Source of the DNA: an uncultured beta proteobacterium
Lineage (GTDB): Bacteria; Pseudomonadota; Gammaproteobacteria; Burkholderiales; Burkholderiaceae_C
Assembly: GCA_903920405.1 (NCBI GenBank)
Contig: CAIXMC010000053.1
Coordinates: forward strand, 1-17,419
Reading direction: 5' to 3'
DNA: 17,419 nucleotides
The notes under the pieces were generated by a model, which saw only the letters and a program-made list of their open reading frames with translations, did no database searches and was not told the origin of the DNA. This document shows positions 7,151 to 13,909 of the stretch, piece by piece. The number at the start of each line of letters is the position of its first letter. Position 1 is the stretch's first letter. The position numbers were made by a program, and so were the translations under genes.

Positions 7151-7188
7151 TTTTATCGTTCCCACGCAGGAGCGTGGGAACGATAAAA
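7151..7188. repeat. Perfect GTTCCCACGC hairpin repeat
   Basis: TTTTATCGTTCCCACGC (7151-7167) and GCGTGGGAACGATAAAA (7172-7188) are exact reverse complements around an AGGA loop, giving a 17-bp stem. This is the cleanest copy of the repeat also seen at 306-345 and 494-597. It lies 18 bp past the stop of the minus-strand gene ending at 7207. It may act as a transcript-end hairpin, though the outer T and A runs are part of the stem rather than a free U-tract. Confidence 0.75.
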
Positions 7189-7206
7189 CTTTGAATCGCA
7201 CCCTCT

Positions 7207-7887
7207 TTAGGGTGTCATTGGTTTTTGATTGGCCATGCGACATCGCTGAATATCACAGGCTGTAGGCAAGTCTGAACGGTATTCAATACCCGGTTGAATT
7301 TGACCTCCTCCACGAATTTGGCAAGTGTCTCCTTGGCCATTGTTGTAGTACGAAATCACATCAACGCAGCGTTTGGAATGAGACATCACACCAAAAAAAT
7401 GTCCCATTTCATGGGAGATGACCATCTGCAAGGTGGAGCGAGCATCAAAATCCGGACGACGGGTTTTCAGCAGTTGAAACGCTGAAAGCCCCAAAGACAG
7501 CGTGCGATCGCCTAAATTGGCCAGCCCAAAGTTACCGCGACTGCCTGCCTCGCTCCATTGAACCAAAATACGGTCCGTTGGCGGTGCATTTGACCCACGG
7601 GTCACACGGCTTGCAATGCCGCAAGGCGACCAGGCTTGTGCTGACCGCTGGATCGCCGCCAAAACCAGAGGTTCATCAAACCACGCTGGCGCATTGGCAT
7701 GTTGGTAAACAAACAGGATGGGCGAGCTGATGGCTGCACGGTCTTGGCCGTCACCCCAAGTTGAAATTTCACCCGGCAGGCACTGGGCAATTTCCTGTTC
7801 ACGTACCAGAGTTGTGGCAAAAGCAACCTGGCCACATGCCAAAAGGCACAGAGTGAACAGGCCGTAAAAAAAGGTTTTTTTGAACAT
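7207..7887 (-). CDS. Exported metzincin-like zinc protease homologue with shifted zinc motif
   Basis: From the ATG at 7887 the protein has 226 residues. A TTG 15 bases upstream is in frame but would put MWPCP before the signal peptide and is less likely. Residues 1-24 (MFKKTFFYGLFTLCLLACGQ then VAFA) form a signal peptide. LLAC at 15-18 could be a weak lipobox, so either signal peptidase I cleavage after AFA or lipidation is possible. The core is SHEMGHFFGVMSH (158-170), which gives HExxHxxG like matrixins and other metzincins. The third histidine comes one residue late (HExxHxxGxxxH), and the expected Met-turn reads VISYY (177-181) with Ile. Several cysteines (36, 89, 174, 189, 211, 216) suggest disulfides. 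It stands alone between the porin and the pyr operon. The family assignment is reasonable; activity and substrate are unknown. Confidence 0.75.
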   Translation of the reverse strand: MFKKTFFYGLFTLCLLACGQVAFATTLVREQEIAQCLPGEISTWGDGQDRAAISSPILFVYQHANAPAWFDEPLVLAAIQRSAQAWSPCGIASRVTRGSNAPPTDRILVQWSEAGSRGNFGLANLGDRTLSLGLSAFQLLKTRRPDFDARSTLQMVISHEMGHFFGVMSHSKRCVDVISYYNNGQGDTCQIRGGGQIQPGIEYRSDLPTACDIQRCRMANQKPMTP

Positions 7888-7975
7888 AGGGCAAGGCCAC
7901 AATCATCAAAGCTAAACCATCGTACCCCGTCCTCTGGCTGTGCTGTGGTAGGCATTGTCAGGGTATTTTTGGCGT

Positions 7976-8000
7976 AAAAAAACCGCCCAAAAGGGCGGTT
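7976..8000 (-). terminator. Rho-independent terminator of the porin gene
   Basis: Read on the minus strand, a 6-bp GC stem (CCGCCC with GGGCGG, extendable by flanking AA/TT) closes a TTTT loop and runs straight into seven T residues (complement of 7976-7982). It lies 47 bp past the porin stop codon and is a textbook intrinsic terminator. Confidence 0.9.
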
Positions 8001-8046
8001 TGGATGAACCCAAACATGTCAGGCAAGCTGACATTGAAAGGATGGT

Positions 8047-9105
8047 TTAGAACTTGTGATTGATACCGACTGCGACCAAGCTGGTGTCAGTGTCACCATT
8101 GACAGTTTTGTCTGCTGTGCTGGATTGGTAGCCACCATAAACCGCTGTCCGCTTGGACAGGGAGTAAGAAGCACCCAAGCCATAGCCACTACGCACTTGT
8201 TCACCCTTGGCTGCGTTGTCGCTGGAACGAGCAAAACCACCCGAGAGCTTCAAAGTGCTGGAGACAGGGTAGTCAACACCAATTTGCCATTCATTGGTCT
8301 CTTGGGTTTCACCGACTACAGCATCCTGACTCACAAAACCATAACCGGCGAGCAATTTCACAACGCCCAAGTCATAAGTAGCATTCAGACGGGTAAAGTT
8401 AAGGCTTTTTGCATCACCAGTGGCTTTTTCAGTTTGATAAGCAAAACCAGCATACAAAGGACCACCTTCATACTGAGCGCGCAAGCTGGTGACAGAACCA
8501 GCATCTTGAGCGGTGACACGAGGAGTAGTTGCAGTTGCAGGTGCAGCATTAACTTTATTTTCACCCAAGCTATAGCTTAAAGCGCCGCTAAAGCCACTGA
8601 TATTGGGTGTGGCGTAATAGATAGAGCTGCCGGGGTTGGCAGCATAGTTTTCGCTTAACCAAACATTCTTTTGTGGTGAAAGCCCAGAGTCAAAAACTGC
8701 GTTGGCAACGCCCTTGGTATCGTCATAAGGGGTGAACATTTTGCCCAATTTGACTTCACCAAAATTGCCCGCAAAACCTGCATACGACTGACGGCTGAAC
8801 GATTGGCCTGCCGGAGCGGGAGATGTAAAAGTTGGACCTGAGGGATTAGACGCGCCGCTGTCAATTGAGAAACCCTGTTCCAGCAAGAAGTTGGCTTTCA
8901 AACCACCACCCAAATCTTCAGTGCCCTTGAAACCAAAACGGCTCTCATCAACACCGCCGCTGTTCACCACGGTTTGCGTGGGTTGGTTGGTTTGACGTGT
9001 GCTACCAAAATAAACATCAGCAATACCATAAACATTCACGCTGGATTGCGCAAACGATGCACCTGTTGCAGAAAGAACTGCCAGGGCAATCAGACTCTTT
9101 TTCAT
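8047..9105 (-). CDS. General (Gram-negative) porin, outer membrane
   Basis: The 352-residue protein matches the trimeric 16-stranded porins of Burkholderiales, which allow passive diffusion of small solutes. A signal peptide MKKSLIALAVLSATGASFA (1-19) is followed by mature QSSVNVYGIADVYFGS, the usual first beta strand. Alternating hydrophobic and polar beta-strand segments continue throughout, including FGFKGTEDLGGGLKANFLLE and SYAGFAGNFGEVKLGK, which are porin hallmarks. The chain ends GINHKF with the terminal Phe required for Bam-dependent assembly. The ATG is preceded by TTTAGGAG at good spacing. It is a single-gene unit with its own terminator (7976-8000) and a candidate promoter at 9165-9193. 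Substrate preference cannot be read from the sequence. Confidence 0.95.
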   Translation of the reverse strand: MKKSLIALAVLSATGASFAQSSVNVYGIADVYFGSTRQTNQPTQTVVNSGGVDESRFGFKGTEDLGGGLKANFLLEQGFSIDSGASNPSGPTFTSPAPAGQSFSRQSYAGFAGNFGEVKLGKMFTPYDDTKGVANAVFDSGLSPQKNVWLSENYAANPGSSIYYATPNISGFSGALSYSLGENKVNAAPATATTPRVTAQDAGSVTSLRAQYEGGPLYAGFAYQTEKATGDAKSLNFTRLNATYDLGVVKLLAGYGFVSQDAVVGETQETNEWQIGVDYPVSSTLKLSGGFARSSDNAAKGEQVRSGYGLGASYSLSKRTAVYGGYQSSTADKTVNGDTDTSLVAVGINHKF

Positions 9106-9120
9106 AAAAAAACTCCTAAA
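9106..9120 (-). promoter_or_regulatory. Strong ribosome binding site of the porin gene
   Basis: On the minus strand TTTAGGAGTTTTTTT directly precedes the ATG at 9105, placing AGGAG about 8 bases from the start. This fits high expression of an outer membrane porin. Confidence 0.8.
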
Positions 9121-9164
9121 GTTAAAAAATTCAACCCCCCTTGGAACAGGTGGTTTTGAAACAG

Positions 9165-9193
9165 TGAATAACCATCCACACCGATAATTTCAA
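9165..9193 (-). promoter_or_regulatory. Candidate sigma70 promoter for the porin
   Basis: Reading the minus strand, TTGAAA (complement of 9188-9193) and TATTCA (complement of 9165-9170) are separated by 17 bases. The -35 box matches at 5 of 6 positions but the -10 box only weakly, so this is a tentative call. Confidence 0.3.
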
Positions 9194-9303
9194 CATGAAT
9201 GCCCTTGAAAAAACACCCAGACGGCAAAATTTAGCACCTTCACTGGTTATTTGATTTCTATTTTGTGGCAATGCTGCAACATATGCACCCATCTACATGA
9301 ATC

Positions 9304-10200
9304 TTATTTGTTGCCACCTGTTTCCACCGTATAGCCATCGCTTCGATGGTTCGAGAGCACTTGAGCTACTTGCTTCAAAGTGTCTTGCAAGGTCGCTTTC
9401 AAGGTGTAGGGTGGGTGAATGACAAAGATTCCGCTGGCTGGCAACCCTGGGCGAATGATATCGCCTGCGTCGTCGGTGATGAATTTGCTGGATTTAACGG
9501 TCAGTGTGGCGTTCAACCAGGGCTTGCCTGTTTTGTTGCACAGGGTTTTGAGCTTGCGCGGCAACTGGTGGGCCTCGGGGCGTGGGATGATGGGATACCA
9601 CACGGCATAAATTCCGGTGGCAAAGCGGGTGAGCGCATCCGTCACCATGTTAGTCACACGGTCATAATCGCTCTTGATTTCATAGCTTGGATCGCAAAGT
9701 ACAAGCGCCCTGCAAGTCGGTGGAGGCAAAAATTTCCGGATGCCTTCAAAGCCATCCTCACACAATACAGCCACTTGACGCCCCACATCAAGTTGATCAA
9801 TATGGGCTGTGAGTGTCTTGATGTCGGTGGGGTGAAGCTCGAACAGTTTGAGCTTGTCTCTGCCGCAGAGCAGATGTTGAATTAAAAATGGCGAACCGGG
9901 ATACACCTTGTGGCTGCCCCCTGAGTTAAAGCTCGCCACCACATCCATATAGTCTTGCAGTGCGGGAGACGGGTGAATGGATGAAATTTGTTCAACCAGA
10001 CGCAAGTAGCCCTGGCTGGCCTCCTTGGTGGTGTTGGCGTAGTCACCGTCCAGCCGGTATAAACCTGCGCCGGCATGGGTGTCAAACACGGTCAGTGCCG
10101 TGTCTTTGAGCTTGAGATGGCGCAAAATGGCCAGCAGCGTGGTGTGCTTGAGAACATCGGCATGGTTGCCGGCATGAAAGGCGTGACGATAACTAAACAT
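9304..10200 (-). CDS. rlmJ: 23S rRNA (adenine(2030)-N6)-methyltransferase RlmJ
   Basis: The 298-residue protein is an RlmJ-type methyltransferase that uses S-adenosylmethionine to methylate N6 of A2030 in 23S rRNA. The family N-terminus MFSYRHAFHAGNHADVLKH (1-19) is essentially invariant. The SAM-binding motif FDTHAGAGLY covers 39-48, and the catalytic motif is LVLCDPSYEIKSDY (166-179), where most N6-adenine methyltransferases have DPPY. I believe the Pro-to-Ser change is tolerated in related proteins, but cannot verify it here. The start ATG at 10200 is certain from the conserved N-terminus. It is divergent from rplM with 179 bp between the rlmJ start and the conventional rplM ATG. Confidence 0.95.
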   Translation of the reverse strand: MFSYRHAFHAGNHADVLKHTTLLAILRHLKLKDTALTVFDTHAGAGLYRLDGDYANTTKEASQGYLRLVEQISSIHPSPALQDYMDVVASFNSGGSHKVYPGSPFLIQHLLCGRDKLKLFELHPTDIKTLTAHIDQLDVGRQVAVLCEDGFEGIRKFLPPPTCRALVLCDPSYEIKSDYDRVTNMVTDALTRFATGIYAVWYPIIPRPEAHQLPRKLKTLCNKTGKPWLNATLTVKSSKFITDDAGDIIRPGLPASGIFVIHPPYTLKATLQDTLKQVAQVLSNHRSDGYTVETGGNK

Positions 10201-10227
10201 GATGGCATATTAACCGCTTCGAGTTCT

Positions 10228-10233
10228 TATAAT
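10228..10233 (+). promoter_or_regulatory. Probable -10 box of the rplM-rpsI operon
   Basis: A perfect TATAAT lies between divergent rlmJ and rplM. I see no good -35 hexamer at 16-18 bp upstream. Transcription would start near 10240, just at the hairpin at 10240-10271. Confidence 0.5.
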
Positions 10234-10239
10234 GCCCGC

Positions 10240-10271
10240 CTTCGCAGCGCTTTTGTGGCTCCGCGGCGAAG
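10240..10271 (+). promoter_or_regulatory. Possible leader hairpin of the ribosomal protein operon
   Basis: CTTCGC (10240-10245) pairs with GCGAAG (10266-10271), and CGC (10248-10250) with GCG (10263-10265) after a 2-nt bulge. The structure would sit at the very 5' end of the mRNA if the TATAAT at 10228 is used. E. coli L13 represses its own rplM-rpsI mRNA through a leader; a similar role here is only inference. Confidence 0.35.
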
Positions 10272-10337
10272 AAGTATCGCGGTTTAACGCCCGTGCTTGG
10301 TCTCACCTAAGAGATTCCCATCAGAGGAACGCCGACC

Positions 10338-10817
10338 GTGAAAAAGAGCCTCTCACTCCCTTTCCATCCAAAAAATCCCATGAAAACTTTCAGCGCAAAA
10401 CCCGCTGAGGTCGTGCATGAGTGGTTTGTGATTGACGCGACCGATAAGATCCTCGGACGAGTAGCCAGCGAAGTTGCTCTCCGGTTGCGCGGCAAACACA
10501 AGGCCATTTACACGCCTCACGTCGATACTGGCGACTATATTATCGTGATCCACGCAGACAAACTGCGTGTGACCGGTGCCAAGTCTCTTGACAAAATTTA
10601 CTACCGGCATACAGGTTATCCGGGTGGCATTCGCTCCATCAATTTTCGTGACATGCAGGCCAAACATCCCGGTCGTGCTTTGGAAAAAGCGGTCAAAGGC
10701 ATGTTGCCCAAAGGTCCTTTGGGCTACGCCATGATTAAAAAACTCAAGGTCTATGCAGGGGATACACACCCGCACACGGCACAGCAACCCAAAGTGTTGG
10801 AAATTTTAGGAGCTTGA
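10338..10817 (+). CDS. rplM: 50S ribosomal protein L13
   Basis: L13 binds 23S rRNA early in large-subunit assembly. The typical Burkholderiales sequence begins [20 protein letters not shown] at the ATG at 10380 (145 residues). It continues through [45 protein letters not shown] and [13 protein letters not shown], all L13 signatures. The start is uncertain. No Shine-Dalgarno precedes 10380, whereas AGAGGAA (10323-10329) stands 8 bases before an in-frame GTG at 10338. Initiation there would add 14 residues ([14 protein letters not shown]). I give the longer form on the ribosome-binding-site evidence; the conserved protein itself starts at 10380. rpsI follows after 1 bp. Confidence 0.93.
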   Translation: MKKSLSLPFHPKNPMKTFSAKPAEVVHEWFVIDATDKILGRVASEVALRLRGKHKAIYTPHVDTGDYIIVIHADKLRVTGAKSLDKIYYRHTGYPGGIRSINFRDMQAKHPGRALEKAVKGMLPKGPLGYAMIKKLKVYAGDTHPHTAQQPKVLEILGA

Positions 10818-10818
10818 T

Positions 10819-11211
10819 ATGATTGGTGAATGGAACAATGGTACGGGGCGTCGTAAATCCAGCGTCGCACGTGTATTTCTCAAAAAAGGCTCCGGCCAGA
10901 TCGTCGTCAACGGTAAAGCCATTGACAAATTTTTTGGGCGCGCTACGTCTATCATGATTTGCAAACAGCCTTTGGTGCTGACACACCATACTGAAACTTT
11001 TGACATCATGGTCAACGTTGCAGGCGGTGGAGAGTCCGGTCAGGCGGGTGCTGTGCGTCATGGCATTACGCGTGCTTTGATGGATTACGATGCTACGCTC
11101 AAGCCTGAGTTAAGCAAAGCTGGTTTTGTGACCCGCGATGCCCGCGAAGTGGAACGTAAAAAAGTGGGTTTACACGGTGCACGCCGTCGCAAACAGTTCA
11201 GCAAACGTTAA
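10819..11211 (+). CDS. rpsI: 30S ribosomal protein S9
   Basis: S9 is a small-subunit head protein whose C-terminal tail reaches the P-site tRNA. The 130-residue length and sequence are canonical. [24 protein letters not shown] (3-26) is the N-terminal signature, [19 protein letters not shown] lies in the centre, and the basic tail ends [11 protein letters not shown]. The ATG at 10819 has TTAGGAG (10806-10812) six bases upstream, overlapping the end of rplM. The two genes form the conserved L13-S9 operon. A candidate terminator lies 18 bp downstream. Confidence 0.98.
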   Translation: MIGEWNNGTGRRKSSVARVFLKKGSGQIVVNGKAIDKFFGRATSIMICKQPLVLTHHTETFDIMVNVAGGGESGQAGAVRHGITRALMDYDATLKPELSKAGFVTRDAREVERKKVGLHGARRRKQFSKR

Positions 11212-11229
11212 TTTTTCGTTGGCAACCCC

Positions 11230-11263
11230 CCAAAATGCAAATTTTGGCAGAGGTTTGTTTTTT
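11230..11263 (+). terminator. Candidate terminator after rpsI
   Basis: CCAAAAT (11230-11236) and ATTTTGG (11241-11247) form a 7-bp stem around a GCAA tetraloop, followed after 6 bases by GGTTTGTTTTTTT. The stem is AT-rich and the T-run is slightly displaced, so termination may be partial. Confidence 0.5.
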
Positions 11264-11277
11264 AACAATATCTTGGG

Positions 11278-11379
11278 ATGAGACTGCGTCTGACTTTGCG
11301 CCCTTTGACCATTTTGCTGGGCGAAATGATCCTTGTGGCGCGGTTGTATTCTTCCATTGCTTACGATATGGGCGTTTGA
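11278..11379 (+). other. Short unassigned ORF of 33 codons within a possible repeat remnant
   Basis: Starting at the ATG at 11278, a 33-codon frame reads MRLRLTLRPLTILLGEMILV and then ARLYSSIAYDMGV before TGA. It would be basic at the N-terminus and hydrophobic in the middle, like a tiny membrane peptide. There is no Shine-Dalgarno sequence. The surrounding segment begins CTTGGGATG and ends CTGACCACATCC, echoing the ends of the 2924-3082 element. I treat it as intergenic repeat remnant rather than a gene. Confidence 0.2.
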
Positions 11380-11402
11380 ATTTCTGACCACATCCTATGC
11401 GA

Positions 11403-11418
11403 ATTGAAACATTTCAAT
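11403..11418. promoter_or_regulatory. 16-bp palindrome immediately upstream of the erpA ribosome binding site
   Basis: ATTGAAA (11403-11409) and TTTCAAT (11412-11418) are exact reverse complements around CA. It lies 4 bases before GGAG (11423-11426). It could be an operator or a small mRNA hairpin controlling erpA. It does not match any iron-sulfur regulator site I recognise. Confidence 0.3.
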
Positions 11419-11432
11419 AATCGGAGAAATTC

Positions 11433-11798
11433 ATGAGTGACATCGCTCCAACTGTCCCTGCAGATAGGCCCGCCTCCATTGCGTTTACCGACAGTGCTGC
11501 CGCCAAGGTGGCTGACCTGATTGCTGAAGAGGGTAACCCTGATTTAAAACTGCGTGTGTTTGTTCAGGGCGGAGGGTGCGCAGGCTTTCAGTATGGTTTT
11601 ACCTTTGATGACATCACCAACGATGACGATACCATCATGACTAAAAATGGGGTATCGCTGCTGATTGATGCCATGAGTTACCAATACTTGATAGGCGCTG
11701 AAATCGACTACAAGGAAAACTTGCAGGGTGCGCAGTTTGTTATCAAAAACCCCAATGCCATCACAACCTGTGGTTGCGGATCAAGTTTTTCAGTGTGA
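11433..11798 (+). CDS. erpA: Iron-sulfur cluster insertion protein ErpA
   Basis: The 121-residue product is an A-type carrier that passes [Fe-S] clusters to apo-proteins, essential for respiratory enzymes and isoprenoid synthesis in many bacteria. The three cluster-ligand cysteines are present: Cys49 in [11 protein letters not shown], and Cys113 and Cys115 in [11 protein letters not shown] at the C-terminus. [19 protein letters not shown] (91-109) is the conserved segment before them. The ATG at 11433 has GGAG 6 bases upstream. A 16-bp palindrome precedes that ribosome-binding site. It is separated from rpsI by 221 bp and may have its own promoter. IscA and SufA are the alternatives; the erpA assignment rests on the N-terminal extension and on the rpsI neighbourhood common in Burkholderiales. 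Confidence 0.93.
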   Translation: MSDIAPTVPADRPASIAFTDSAAAKVADLIAEEGNPDLKLRVFVQGGGCAGFQYGFTFDDITNDDDTIMTKNGVSLLIDAMSYQYLIGAEIDYKENLQGAQFVIKNPNAITTCGCGSSFSV

Positions 11799-11887
11799 TG
11801 TCATTTCATCGGCTGGGAGATAAGCGTGTGACAATAAATTAGATACGTATAAATAGTATTAGTTCTATTTCGAATCAACTACTTACG

Positions 11888-11916
11888 ATGCAAAAGTAGG
11901 TATAAAACTTATTATT
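11888..11916. repeat. Faint remnant of the GGATATGGTC repeat arm
   Basis: AAACTTATTATTGACC here matches AAACTTATTGTTGACC in the right arm of the 2924-3082 palindrome at all but one base. The flanks diverge. It lies between convergent erpA and midA. It may be a decayed copy or chance in AT-rich DNA. Confidence 0.3.
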
Positions 11917-11949
11917 GACCGCTTAACCGTTTAGACACTGAATTGACCC

Positions 11950-13086
11950 TCAAAGCGTATGGGTTTTATCGCCTTGTGCAAACCCCAAAGCCTGCCAGGG
12001 TTGGCCTTTGTAAAAACCAATCACTTTGAATAACTCGCCCATTTCATGTTCTAGGACGAGTTTTTGAGCCATGACCCGAGTGGGGAGGTCAGCACACTCC
12101 AACGGCGTGAGCAAACCGCAATTCATCAAAAATCGGGCTTGATTGCAGTAGCCCAGAATACCCAGACCTGCCTCCATCCCTGCCAGTGCCACACCGGTAA
12201 AGTTGATGTGAGCCGTGATGTCTTTTTGACCCACATCCACCAAAGGATGGCTGTCCGCCTGGTGCGCCTGGTGGCACATCACGGTGCCCATGTGCCGCTG
12301 TGGATGGTAGTACTCGGCTTGTGGAAAACCATAGTCAATCAAAAATACGGCACCAACGCTGAGTTTGTCACCCAGTGTGCGAACAAATGACTCTGCCTGG
12401 GGGTGAATTTCTGTCAAATAATCGTGCGTGCCTTCGATGTCCATGGGCGGGCGCAAGTCGGTAGGGCGGTCTTGCCAAACAAAGCGTGGCGCACCACCCC
12501 CATCATCCAAAGCCACACCGCGCTCGTGCCAGAGACCTTGAATGCGTGTCAGCAACTGAACCGGCATGGCATCCAAAACTTCGTTACCCAGTACAACACC
12601 TTGCAGCGTGTCGGGTAGCTTGTGTACCCAATGCACCTGATCGGCATACGCTGCCAGTGTGGCCTGTTGACGTGCGCGCAAACAGTCTGAAATATCGACG
12701 ATGGTGTAGCGCGACAGCACCACACCCTGTGCTTTCAAGGTTTGCAACACCTGCAATGCCAAAGCCCCAGAGCCTGCCCCAAACTCCCAAACTTCCTGTG
12801 TGCCGGTGGTTTGCAGGGCTTGGGCTACTTGTTGCGCTACCGTCCAGCCAAACAGGGGAGACATTTCTGGCGCGGTCACAAAGTCGCTGCCCGCTGTGCG
12901 CTGTGCATGGTGAACGGTGTAAGGCAGGTGGCCAAATTTGGTGCTGCCGTTTGCGTAGTAACCTGAGCCTGGCGTGTAAAGTGCCTGCGCCATAAAGGCA
13001 TCAAAACCCATCCAGCCTGAGGAATCCTGGATGCTTTGGCTCATTTTGTGCGCTAGATCGTTCGTTAAACTTGGTGTTGGTTTCAT
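11950..13086 (-). CDS. MidA/NDUFAF7-family SAM-dependent methyltransferase
   Basis: The 378-residue protein is a member of the MidA (DUF185) class I methyltransferase family. Its mitochondrial relative NDUFAF7 dimethylates an arginine of complex I; the bacterial substrate is not established. Family motifs occur in order: FDAFMAQALYTPGSGYYANG (28-47), SDFVTAPEMSPLFG (67-80), the SAM-binding EFGAGSGALAL (101-111), VVLGNEVLDAMPV (164-176) and FLIDYGFPQAEYYHP further on, with the GTVMCHQAHQ region after it. Length is normal. The ATG at 13086 is followed within 20 bp by the divergent pteridine reductase start, so the promoter must lie inside the neighbouring coding region or be extremely compact. 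The order midA / SDR / folB is, as far as I recall, conserved in Burkholderiales. Confidence 0.92.
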   Translation of the reverse strand: MKPTPSLTNDLAHKMSQSIQDSSGWMGFDAFMAQALYTPGSGYYANGSTKFGHLPYTVHHAQRTAGSDFVTAPEMSPLFGWTVAQQVAQALQTTGTQEVWEFGAGSGALALQVLQTLKAQGVVLSRYTIVDISDCLRARQQATLAAYADQVHWVHKLPDTLQGVVLGNEVLDAMPVQLLTRIQGLWHERGVALDDGGGAPRFVWQDRPTDLRPPMDIEGTHDYLTEIHPQAESFVRTLGDKLSVGAVFLIDYGFPQAEYYHPQRHMGTVMCHQAHQADSHPLVDVGQKDITAHINFTGVALAGMEAGLGILGYCNQARFLMNCGLLTPLECADLPTRVMAQKLVLEHEMGELFKVIGFYKGQPWQALGFAQGDKTHTL

Positions 13087-13106
13087 AACTTGCGGATTGT
13101 CACCGA

Positions 13107-13886
13107 GTGTCCAACGAATTTTTTCAAGCCCATCCTCCCCGCACTGTATTGATCACCGGTGCTGCCAAGCGCTTGGGTCGTGAAATAGCACTGACCCTGG
13201 CCAAAGAGGGCTGGCAGGTGGCGGTGCATTACAGAAACTCTGCAGAAGACGCTTTTAAAACAGTAGCAGACTGTGCAAGACTGGCGGGGGTTAGCGCCTC
13301 TTTTTGTGCTGATTTAAACGATGAAACGGCAGTGCGTCAATTGTTGCCTGATGTGGTTCATCATTTTGGCCATGTGGATGCTGTGGTGAACAATGCTTCT
13401 ACTTTTGACCATGACACTGCCGCCAATTTTGGTTTTGCGGCGATGGAAAAACACATGCGAAGCAACGTGGGTGCAGCCATTGTGCTGAGCCAATTGTTGG
13501 CAGATCACTTGCGCGCCCGTGGTGCCCATGGCGTGGTGGTTAATTTGCTGGACCAAAAATTATGGAATCCTAACCCCGATTTTTTGAGTTACACCTTGTC
13601 CAAAGCGGCGTTGGAGGTTGCAACCAACATGCTGGCCATTGAATTGGCACCGCGCGTTCGGGTGGTGGGGGTAGCGCCAGGCTTGACTTTGCCAAGCCAG
13701 ATGCAGAGCCAGGAGAAGTTTGATAGGCTGCACAAGCTGTCGCCTTTAGGTCATTCTTCAAGTGCTGCCGATGTGGCTGCCACCGTGTCTTTTGCGCTGA
13801 ACAATAACGCCATCACCGGCACCACGCTGCTGGTGGATGGAGGTCAGCATTTGATGGCGTTCAAGCACGATTTTTCCTTGATGTAG
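13107..13886 (+). CDS. folM: Pteridine reductase-type SDR (FolM/PTR1-like)
   Basis: The 259-residue protein is a short-chain dehydrogenase likely to reduce dihydropterins or dihydrofolate with NADPH. The cofactor loop is TGAAKRLGR (17-25), and HYRNSAEDA (41-49) resembles the NADPH-specific HYxRS loop of PTR1. NNAS occupies 95-98. The catalytic set is Asp149 (NLLDQ), Tyr162 and Lys166 (YTLSK). Asp replaces the usual SDR serine, and its 13-residue distance to Tyr equals that of Asp181/Tyr194 in Leishmania PTR1. The C-terminus has TGTTLLVDGGQHL. The start is GTG at 13107; an in-frame stop at 13086-13088 rules out a longer frame, and the ribosome-binding site is weak. It precedes folB by 10 bp, which supports a pterin/folate role. 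The symbol is by analogy. Confidence 0.85.
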   Translation: MSNEFFQAHPPRTVLITGAAKRLGREIALTLAKEGWQVAVHYRNSAEDAFKTVADCARLAGVSASFCADLNDETAVRQLLPDVVHHFGHVDAVVNNASTFDHDTAANFGFAAMEKHMRSNVGAAIVLSQLLADHLRARGAHGVVVNLLDQKLWNPNPDFLSYTLSKAALEVATNMLAIELAPRVRVVGVAPGLTLPSQMQSQEKFDRLHKLSPLGHSSSAADVAATVSFALNNNAITGTTLLVDGGQHLMAFKHDFSLM

Positions 13887-13891
13887 TGCTT

Positions 13892-13909
13892 GGGATATGG
13901 TCAACAATA
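13892..13909. repeat. Fragment of the GGATATGGTC repeat at the folB start
   Basis: GGGATATGGTCAACAATA is identical to the outer part of the repeat arm (read in reverse from 3082) over 17 of 18 bases, then diverges. The upstream in-frame ATG of folB (13897) is formed by this repeat. Confidence 0.5.

Larger units (their letters stand above)
6880..7206. other. Gene-free AT-rich intergenic region upstream of the pyr operon
   Basis: This 327-bp stretch lies between yqgE and the stop of the metalloprotease-like gene; both are on the minus strand. It holds a half copy of the GGATATGGTC repeat (6891-6942), a small perfect hairpin TGGCAG-C-CTGCCA (6946-6958), a strongly AT-rich core around 6978-7035, a 15-bp fragment at 7063-7077 matching the inner arm of the 2924-3082 palindrome at 14 of 15 positions, and the GTTCCCACGC hairpin at 7151-7188. 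The yqgE-ruvX-pyr promoter should lie here, but I could not pick a convincing -35/-10 pair on the minus strand. Confidence 0.6.

Noticed and set aside
7151..7188. Hairpin considered as an intrinsic terminator for the metalloprotease-like gene.
   Set aside because: The T-run is part of the stem on both sides, so there is no free U-tract after the stem; it is better described as a repeat copy.
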